Made by a program: the position numbers and the translations under genes | Shown: one piece after another, positions 58,613 through 64,000 of the stretch | How the letters are laid out: each line of letters opens with the position of its first letter | How positions within the stretch are numbered: the first letter of the stretch is position 1 | Assembly: GCA_017517965.1 (NCBI GenBank) | Contig: JAFWXR010000024.1 | Location: forward strand, 1-64,000 | Length of the DNA: 64,000 nucleotides | Reading direction: 5' to 3' | From: Clostridia bacterium | GTDB lineage: Bacteria; Bacillota; Clostridia; Oscillospirales; Feifaniaceae | Notes under the pieces: generated by a model | The model's database searches: none | The model's input: the letters and a program-made list of their open reading frames with translations, nothing else | Told to the model about the DNA's origin: nothing

Positions 58613-59581
58613 ATGAAAAAAAGGACGATTTTTTTAACGGGTGCACTTGTCATAGCGATAGGTTTTTGTATAACACTCTACACTATAATGGCGGAAAAAC
58701 AGCGTTTTACCGATGCGGCATACGAAAAGGCGCTCGGTGTGCTGACGTCGTCGGCACACAAGGTCGAAAACAGCCTTCGTGACACGCAAAATGCCGATAT
58801 CGACAAAACGTCATCAGCGGTTTCGCTTGCCTGCGGCAGAGCCATAGAAGCACTGTCACAACTGCCTCTTGCTGATTACGATATGCTTCTTCTTGAAGCG
58901 TATTTTAACCGAACGGCAGACTACGTTGCTTATCTTGCGGATAAGGGGATAAAAACAGACCATCAGACACAGGAACTCTCACGGTATGCATCACAGATAA
59001 CGGATGAACTGGATGACATATTGCTTTTACTGAGAAATAAAAAATCAAGTTTTCGTGACGTTGTTACACCAACCGAAAAGAGTAGCGGTTTTCGGCTGAT
59101 TCGAAAGGAACTTGACGATGTCGGTCAGCAACTTTCGGACGCGATAAACGCCATAGAAAGTGTGCCGACCTTAAAATATGATGGCAAGTACTCGCAAGAT
59201 GAAGAAGTGATGTCGCAGCCGTATGAGGATATAGGGGAGGATATGGCACTTGAAATTGCGGGAGACGGCTGGGAAATTTCGGGCAAAAGCGAGGGGAGAA
59301 CACCGAGTTATATTCTTACAAACGGTAACGACACGTTGTGGTTATCGAGAAGCGATGGTAAGCCCGTACGGCTTATGACATCCGACTGTATATGCGACGG
59401 CGAGGCAACTGCCGAGGATATAAGACACAGTGCCGAGGCTTTTCTTAATGAAAACGGATACACCCTTTCGCCCGATGCCGAGATGGATATTAAGGGAGAC
59501 AGATTCGTCATAAAAGATGCCGATATAACCCTTTCCTTCTGCGCAAACTGCGGCCGTCTGCGTGCTTTCGATGCAAAATAA
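58613..59581 (+). CDS. YpeB-like spore germination protein (short form)
   Basis: The 322-residue protein has an N-terminal signal anchor (RTIFLTGALVIAIGFCITLY), a helical region (residues about 30-180), LKYDGKYSQD matching the YPTLIYDGPFS motif of YpeB, and one PepSY-like repeat near the C-terminus (SAEAFLNENGYTLSPDAEMD). YpeB holds and protects the cortex-lytic enzyme SleB in the spore; it is usually about 450 residues with three PepSY repeats, so this copy is shorter. No sleB is adjacent; a CwlJ-like gene lies at 32.2 kb. Confidence 0.8.
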   Translation: MKKRTIFLTGALVIAIGFCITLYTIMAEKQRFTDAAYEKALGVLTSSAHKVENSLRDTQNADIDKTSSAVSLACGRAIEALSQLPLADYDMLLLEAYFNRTADYVAYLADKGIKTDHQTQELSRYASQITDELDDILLLLRNKKSSFRDVVTPTEKSSGFRLIRKELDDVGQQLSDAINAIESVPTLKYDGKYSQDEEVMSQPYEDIGEDMALEIAGDGWEISGKSEGRTPSYILTNGNDTLWLSRSDGKPVRLMTSDCICDGEATAEDIRHSAEAFLNENGYTLSPDAEMDIKGDRFVIKDADITLSFCANCGRLRAFDAK

Positions 59582-59608
59582 AAAAGTGAACTACGGTTCA
59601 CTTTTTTT
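59581..59608. terminator. Bidirectional terminator between ypeB and the acyltransferase operon
   Basis: The 11-bp stem AAAAAGTGAAC (59581-59591) pairs with GTTCACTTTTT (59596-59606), with loop TACG and A/T runs on both sides. Confidence 0.92.
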
Positions 59609-60346
59609 GTACTCTATATAAGCAAAATTGCTGTTTTTACTACGCTCCTGCATTGTCATAAGTACTTTGCTGTGTAAATCTGCCGTTTTATCAGCCACGG
59701 TGTTACCTTTTGCATAGAATGGGCCGTCAAAAAAGACTTCGGTAATCGGTCGCCTGAATAATTTTGATTTTTTGTAGGTGACTGTCATTGCAAATGCAGG
59801 TTTATTGAATTTTACGGGAAATTTGAAGGAGGTGTCGGGGAAAGGGCGAATTTTCGTATAATACTCCCACACGTGAGCTTCGGGATAAATTACAACGGGG
59901 TGTCCTTTTTCGATGCGTGTCCCGATTGCTTTGGTAAGCTCCTTCATGCCGTGAAGCGTATTGACAATCGGAAGTGCGCCTAAGTACGGAAGTATTTTCC
60001 CGATAACGGGTATGCCGTAGTTTGCCGTGCTGACTACCGTATAGATTCTTTTCGGAAGAACGCACAATGCAGGCAGAATTACGTCACCGACGGGTTGCGT
60101 GTGATTGCCGTAAATGAAAAAGTCACCGTTTACGCTTTTAATATTTTTTCTGCCTCTTATTTTTGTATGCAAAAATAATTTACAGTAAAGCCCTCCGAAA
60201 ACGACGGCAAGACCGTAAATAAGATTTGATAAAACCTTTGACAAAACATCATTTCGCACCCAGACGTAATCGTCGGGCAACTTGAAGTTCTGATTTGCGC
60301 TTTGTGTAAAATCGTCGGAAAACGATTGATAATATCTTACTTTCAT
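59591..60346 (-). CDS. Lysophospholipid acyltransferase-like (PlsC superfamily) protein, gene 2
   Basis: The 251-residue protein has FFIYGNHTQPVGDVILPALC as the acyltransferase block I. The His-to-Asp spacing is five residues rather than the usual four, so activity is less certain. Block III-like GHPVVIYPEAHVWEY and a proline block PVKFNKPAFAMTVTY are present. It is the last gene of a four-gene operon with two GT8 glycosyltransferases and another acyltransferase (4-nt overlap). Likely acylates a glycolipid or phospholipid precursor at the membrane. Confidence 0.82.
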   Translation of the reverse strand: MKVRYYQSFSDDFTQSANQNFKLPDDYVWVRNDVLSKVLSNLIYGLAVVFGGLYCKLFLHTKIRGRKNIKSVNGDFFIYGNHTQPVGDVILPALCVLPKRIYTVVSTANYGIPVIGKILPYLGALPIVNTLHGMKELTKAIGTRIEKGHPVVIYPEAHVWEYYTKIRPFPDTSFKFPVKFNKPAFAMTVTYKKSKLFRRPITEVFFDGPFYAKGNTVADKTADLHSKVLMTMQERSKNSNFAYIEYKKSEP

Positions 60347-61206
60347 AACGAGCCTTTCCAGCCTGCAATATCCGAATTCTCAAAAGTGTAGGTCAGCTTT
60401 TTGCCGTAAACTCTTTCGTAGCAGTTTTTCTTGAGATTGTAATCCGCCTCGCAAAGCAACTGCGTGTTTTCTTTTGCCGACTTGCTCTCGTCGGGATACA
60501 AAACGTCCAACACGTGCAGTTTGTATTTTACCTTTTTGAATTCTGTGGTATCATCCTCGTCCTTGTCAATCATTTCCACAAAGCAGGAGACGATAGGGAC
60601 GTTTAGTTTTGCCGCGAAAAAATATGCACCGTTTTTGGGCGGACGGGGTTTTCTGTAGTTGAACCACATTTCCTGCTCGGGATAAAGCAGTACCGCCTGT
60701 TTTTTATCCACCAGTTTTTCTCTCAGCACGGAGAGAAAATTTTTTGCCAGATATCGAGGCTCGGTTGAGAGGGGGATTGTGTCGGCGTAATTCATAAGAA
60801 ATCCTATAATACCCGTCATGGCAAAATTCGAGGTCTGACTTATTATGGCAAGGTCACGCCTGCCAAGCGTATTGGTCAGGTGGCGTATAACCGTGTTTTC
60901 CAGAGGGCTGAAATGGTTGCTCGTTATGAGCATACCGCCGATATTTTCGGGTATTTTTTCAAGACCTATGATTTCGGTGTCCTTGTTTATAAGACGTGTT
61001 GCAGTTTTTGCAAGAAAAACGGCAACAGCCTTTTTTATTCTGAAGGTCGGGGTTTTTCTGTTATTTACATAAAAGTCGGTGATTTCTTTACTCTGAGCGG
61101 GGGTGAGAACGGGATCGTTTAACTCAACTTTTTCGTGAAAATTTCCGCTTTGAGCGAAATCTTTAATATTTTCAATGACTTTTTTTCGGTTGTCACCTAT
61201 AATCAT
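60343..61206 (-). CDS. Lysophospholipid acyltransferase-like (PlsC superfamily) protein, gene 1
   Basis: The 287-residue protein has block I MLITSNHFSPLENTVIRHL, a variant HX4E instead of HX4D, and block III AVLLYPEQEMWFNYRKPRPP. A helical start (KKAVAVFLAKTATRLI) may lie on the membrane. The acid substitution and the paired paralogue suggest a specialised acceptor. It overlaps both neighbours by 4 nt (ATGA), so the four genes are translationally coupled. Confidence 0.82.
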   Translation of the reverse strand: MIIGDNRKKVIENIKDFAQSGNFHEKVELNDPVLTPAQSKEITDFYVNNRKTPTFRIKKAVAVFLAKTATRLINKDTEIIGLEKIPENIGGMLITSNHFSPLENTVIRHLTNTLGRRDLAIISQTSNFAMTGIIGFLMNYADTIPLSTEPRYLAKNFLSVLREKLVDKKQAVLLYPEQEMWFNYRKPRPPKNGAYFFAAKLNVPIVSCFVEMIDKDEDDTTEFKKVKYKLHVLDVLYPDESKSAKENTQLLCEADYNLKKNCYERVYGKKLTYTFENSDIAGWKGSL

Positions 61207-62156
61207 AACCTGATTTTTACTCCGTTTTCGTGCATTTTTTTGAAAGTAATCTCGTTTTCGGGAATTTCCGTGCCTCTGCGTACAAGAAGTTCAAGACATT
61301 CGCCGTCTGCTTTTTTCTTGTCGTCGGTGTAGGCTTTTTTGTATGCGAGAATTTCCTCTATATAACCGCTGTCCTGTGCATACTTCCAGAAAATATCGCC
61401 ATATTGTATCCCGTCATAGCACCACGGTTTTGAAAACAGATTGTAGTGAATGATGCCCGTACGTTCAAGAGGTGGTCTTGCGTCGTTGGGCATAGCGTCC
61501 CAACGTTCGTCAAGATAGAGGATTTTGCCGTTGCACATAGCGTTAAGATAATCCTGGTCGGGTGCAATGCTGTCAAAGTGATAGGTGTTCAAAAGGCTCA
61601 GAAAATGCCCTTCGAGGTCATTTTCACGCATTTTTTTCAGGTTCATAAGCAAAACGCCTGAATTTATGTATTCTTCTGCTTTTACACCAACGGCGTTTTC
61701 GGTATACGCTACGAGAGGCGGAATATCGGCTATCGATAAGTCGTTGCAGGCGGCAATAAAGTTGTCACCCATATCTATATCGAAAAGATTTGCAATGTCA
61801 TCCGTCAAAACCACGTCGCTGTCAATGTATATACCCTTGTCGTACTGCGGAAACATTGCGGGGATAAACAGACGGAAATATATGGTCAGCGTGAAATAAT
61901 CGCAGCGTAGACGGTTACTCATTCTGTCGTCGAGTGCATCAAAATTTGCTTTCATGGGAGTAAGCTCAATTTTGAAGTTTTCCGTTTCGAGTGCCTTTAA
62001 TTTCTGTATATTGGTTTCGTTTAAGCCCTGATGCAAGACGATTGCCCTGTACGTACGGGCGGAATTTGCATTTTTGATTGCGGAATTGAGTGCTACAGCC
62101 AGAAAAGGCGCATAGTTGTCGTCTATGGTGAAAAATATGGGGATTTCTCTATTCAT
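61203..62156 (-). CDS. Glycosyltransferase family 8 protein, gene 2
   Basis: The 317-residue GT-A enzyme has PIFFTIDDNYAPFLAVALNS, the metal-binding DxD in YDKGIYIDSDVVLTDDIANL, FNAGVLLMN-like EYINSGVLLMNLKKMRENDL, DQDYLNAMCNGKILYLDERW and a C-terminal IIHYNLFSKPW (histidine ligand). GT8 enzymes are retaining galactosyl/glucosyltransferases, often for LPS-like or glycolipid products. It overlaps the other GT8 gene by 4 nt. Confidence 0.92.
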   Translation of the reverse strand: MNREIPIFFTIDDNYAPFLAVALNSAIKNANSARTYRAIVLHQGLNETNIQKLKALETENFKIELTPMKANFDALDDRMSNRLRCDYFTLTIYFRLFIPAMFPQYDKGIYIDSDVVLTDDIANLFDIDMGDNFIAACNDLSIADIPPLVAYTENAVGVKAEEYINSGVLLMNLKKMRENDLEGHFLSLLNTYHFDSIAPDQDYLNAMCNGKILYLDERWDAMPNDARPPLERTGIIHYNLFSKPWCYDGIQYGDIFWKYAQDSGYIEEILAYKKAYTDDKKKADGECLELLVRRGTEIPENEITFKKMHENGVKIRL

Positions 62157-62944
62157 TGTTCAATACTCCTTTTATATATATCGTCAAATTCAAAAATTCC
62201 AAGTTCGTTATGAAGCCTGTCGATATGCCACGGCTTTACGGTGACAGACCTGAAATACGGCAGAAATTTAAAGAAGGTCGTAAAGTGCTTGAATACGGTT
62301 GCCTCCTTGATTTTGCCCTGCTCGTTGTATACGGCAGGCACCTTCTTTTTTAGTGCCAGTTTGTTGAGTGCCGACTGATCAGGCATAAACATTTTTTTGT
62401 CACGGCACATCCTTCGGCATTTTTCAAACAGACCGTTTTTACGGATGTTTGCCATATTCATGAGAAGCACGCCTGAATTGAGATAATCGTGTTTAAATAT
62501 ATTACCGAAAAACCATTTTCCGTAACGGTCGGGCACGCCGATGATATCAATATCCGTCATATCCGTGTTATAAAATTTTAAGAAATCTCTGCGACACAGC
62601 ACGTCGGTGTCGAGGTAGAGAATTTTGTCGGGTATCTGCGGTGTTATATCGGCAAACAGCCTTAACATACAAAGCGGTGTAAAGCGTGTTTTTATATTCG
62701 CAATCGGCAGATAGCCGTTAAAGCTTTCGCTTATATCAAGCAGAATCACTCTGTTGCTTCTGCCTTCGCCACGTATTGCAAGACTGAGTTTTTCTGCAAA
62801 ATCAGTGCTTATGGCGTCTTGTCTGCCGGCATTTGCGGTCAGAATATAAAAGTTCAGATCTGCCGTCGTGTTTTTGCAAATGGAAAGTGCGGACATAAAG
62901 ATGCCTTGTCGTACACCTGCATCACCGCAAAAGAGAATATTCAA
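62153..62944 (-). CDS. Glycosyltransferase family 8 protein, gene 1
   Basis: The 263-residue GT8 protein has NILFCGDAGVRQGIFMSALS, a DxD in KILYLDTDVLCRRDFLKFYN, YLNSGVLLMNMANIRKNGLF, DQSALNKLALKKKVPAVYNE and KPWHIDRLHNELG at the end. The start is TTG 62944 with GGAGGTG 7 nt upstream; no ATG begins the domain. It is the first gene of the GT8/GT8/acyltransferase/acyltransferase operon. Confidence 0.9.
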   Translation of the reverse strand: MNILFCGDAGVRQGIFMSALSICKNTTADLNFYILTANAGRQDAISTDFAEKLSLAIRGEGRSNRVILLDISESFNGYLPIANIKTRFTPLCMLRLFADITPQIPDKILYLDTDVLCRRDFLKFYNTDMTDIDIIGVPDRYGKWFFGNIFKHDYLNSGVLLMNMANIRKNGLFEKCRRMCRDKKMFMPDQSALNKLALKKKVPAVYNEQGKIKEATVFKHFTTFFKFLPYFRSVTVKPWHIDRLHNELGIFEFDDIYKRSIEQ

Positions 62945-63030
62945 ACTTCTTCACCTCCTGAGTGCATTATGACGGCATCTTTTTTGAAATAAAACCTATG
63001 ATTGATAGAAATTCGTCTACAAGTTAAAAA

Positions 63031-63114
63031 TCAGCCGTAGAATTATTCTACGGCTGATTCTACGAATCGTAGAGCGGCAAAAACGCCCCGTTTTTAAGGC
63101 AAAACGGGGCGTTT
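63031..63114 (-). terminator. Tandem hairpins downstream of the HTH regulator
   Basis: One perfect 14-bp stem (63081-63094 with 63101-63114) and one 12-bp stem (63031-63042 with 63046-63057) lie between the regulator stop (63123) and the GT8 operon. A third small hairpin, CTACG AAT CGTAG, lies at about 63059-63073. The second is followed on the minus strand by TTTTTAACTT. Together they are likely a double terminator that insulates the GT8 operon. The rest of the gap (62945-63030) holds only the GGAGGTG site and AT-rich sequence. Confidence 0.75.
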
Positions 63115-63122
63115 AAAGCAAG

Positions 63123-63725
63123 TTATTTTTTTGTGGGCTTTTTGATAAAAGCACATAGTATCACAACGATTTGCCCTGCAACACCCAGAAGATATATGAG
63201 GGCAACGTTGATTTTAAAGTGCAGGAAAGTTATGTGTATTGCTGCAAGAACCGACCAGATAAGTGCCGATATAATAAAATAGTTGTTTCGCGGATTAAAC
63301 CAGATTGAATTAAACACCAATCGTATAATCAGCACGACGGGTACGGTATAGACGAAATACAACCATTGAAAAGTTGCTTCTTTCGTTATAAGTGAAGTGA
63401 TGATAAAGGCAAGTATAACGACAAGCCATACCGCACTTTCTGTAATGTAAGAAATCACTTTGCGGTTATATTTAGTTTCCTTCTGCTTGTTCTCTTTGAC
63501 CGCTTCCTCAACGTTTTTGTCCTTGACCAGATAATCGAGAGAAACACCGAAAAGTTCGGCAATTTCAACGAGGACGGAAATGTCGGGAGAAGATTCGGCA
63601 CGTTCCCATTTGGATATCGTCTTGTCCGAATAATTGAGTTTTTCGGCAAGTTCCAGCTGAGTCATATTGTTAAGCAGCCTGAGTTCTGTTATGTTTTTGG
63701 CAACTATGTTCTTTACGTCCTTCAT
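63123..63725 (-). CDS. XRE-family HTH regulator with C-terminal transmembrane helices
   Basis: The 200-residue protein has an N-terminal HTH (NITELRLLNNMTQLELAEKL, YSDKTISKWERAESSPDISV) followed by a linker and about four transmembrane helices (AVWLVVILAFIITSLI; LYFVYTVPVVLIIRLVF; YFIISALIWSVLAAIHIT; VALIYLLGVAGQIVVIL). It is a membrane-bound one-component regulator of the kind common in Firmicutes. It has GAGGTAAT before the ATG. The target is unknown; the downstream GT8 operon is separated by terminators. Confidence 0.9.
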   Translation of the reverse strand: MKDVKNIVAKNITELRLLNNMTQLELAEKLNYSDKTISKWERAESSPDISVLVEIAELFGVSLDYLVKDKNVEEAVKENKQKETKYNRKVISYITESAVWLVVILAFIITSLITKEATFQWLYFVYTVPVVLIIRLVFNSIWFNPRNNYFIISALIWSVLAAIHITFLHFKINVALIYLLGVAGQIVVILCAFIKKPTKK

Positions 63726-63762
63726 GGTATTACCTCATAAATACAACAAAATTGCCCTTCTT

Positions 63763-64000
63763 TTACTGTTGCTTGGTTTCACAATAAATACAACGGTACG
63801 TGCGTTTATCCTTGTCCGTCAATTTGAAAATGTGGGGCAATTCCTGCTCCGTCTGTGTGATACAACGGGGGTTTTTGCAGAAAAGCACGTTTGTCAGTTT
63901 TTCGGGAAGGTCGAGTTTTACCTTTTTTACAAGCTTGCTGTTTTCTATAAAATTGACCGTTGCATCAGGGTCCACGTAGCCGAGAATGTCCATATCCACG
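63763..64000 (-). CDS. pyrI: Aspartate carbamoyltransferase regulatory chain, C-terminal part
   Basis: The 3' end of the gene only; the start lies beyond the right edge. The 79 visible codons give VDPDATVNFIENSKLVKKVKL and the zinc-binding domain LFCKNPRCITQTEQELPHIF with TYRCIYCE, the CX4C and CX2C ligand pairs of PyrI. PyrI gives allosteric control (CTP, ATP) to aspartate transcarbamoylase in pyrimidine synthesis. It could also be the C-terminal part of a PyrBI fusion, which cannot be judged here. Confidence 0.92.
   Translation of the reverse strand, partial: VDMDILGYVDPDATVNFIENSKLVKKVKLDLPEKLTNVLFCKNPRCITQTEQELPHIFKLTDKDKRTYRCIYCETKQQ

Noticed and set aside
63031-63114. Nested palindromes considered as an attachment site or CRISPR-like repeat
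   Set aside because: They lack regular repetition and have terminator features downstream of a gene stop, so a double terminator explains them better.
1-64000. rRNA, tRNA, CRISPR arrays, prophage or conjugation genes
   Set aside because: No cloverleaf, rRNA-like conserved stretches, regularly spaced repeats, integrase or phage structural genes were seen on either strand.

Overview
The window reads as a chromosomal segment from a spore-forming Clostridia-class Firmicute, most likely an uncultured gut Oscillospiraceae/Ruminococcaceae-type bacterium. The evidence is strong AGGAGG-type ribosome binding sites, frequent GTG/TTG starts, a CwlJ/GerQ-like cortex-lysis module, a YpeB-like protein, GdpP with its DUF2232 neighbour, a QueT transporter, ECF-type B12 uptake and TagO/MnaA sugar-lipid genes. 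Taxonomy is inferred from gene content only. No rRNA, tRNA or CRISPR array was found.

Layout. 1-7.0 kb: the end of a TipAS-domain gene, then an AraC-type regulator divergent from a six-gene catabolic operon (type I dehydroquinase-like aldolase/dehydratase, two MDR dehydrogenases, a Gfo/Idh/MocA oxidoreductase, an amidohydrolase and an EamA permease). 7.0-17 kb: an MBL hydrolase, a RelQ-type alarmone synthetase, a heterodimeric ABC exporter with one degenerate ATPase site, two lipoproteins, a preQ1-riboswitch/queT unit, an ECF sigma/anti-sigma pair, PduL and a phosphodiesterase with an apparently leaderless promoter. 17-26.4 kb: a small-protein operon, then DUF2232-gdpP-rplI-dnaB-tilS-hpt-ftsH. 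26.4-27.9 kb: an unusual junction where a MITE sits in the loop of the ftsH terminator, followed by an exported protein gene that looks acquired. 27.9-43.2 kb: mostly minus-strand surface-polysaccharide genes (wzz/BY-kinase/PHP phosphatase with trpB, and a UDP-L-FucNAc glycan cluster), interrupted by a plus-strand spore cortex-lysis operon, an esterase and redox genes. 43.3-50 kb: HtrA with a two-component system, then ychF, pncB and DUF554. 50-54 kb: a cobalamin riboswitch controlling a transcobalamin-like DUF4430 protein and an ECF S component, then mnaA/tagO. 54-64 kb: trpS, gltX, glnS, ypeB, a GT8/acyltransferase operon, an HTH membrane regulator and the 3' end of pyrI.

How parts work together. 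Envelope biogenesis dominates: TagO, MnaA, the FucNAc glycan cluster, the BY-kinase system, GT8/PlsC-like lipid genes and HtrA with its two-component system. Sporulation and germination genes form a second theme.

The signals most worth a second look are these. The self-complementary tetranucleotide GATC is strongly depleted over the window, but not in the 26.7-27.8 kb gene. A MITE with a 3-bp target duplication has split the ftsH terminator, next to a duplicated ftsH 3' end. Some genes apparently start at ATA or ATT. A promoter would place +1 exactly on an ATG and has a palindrome in its spacer. Two riboswitches are visible, and the small-protein operon is uncharacterised.
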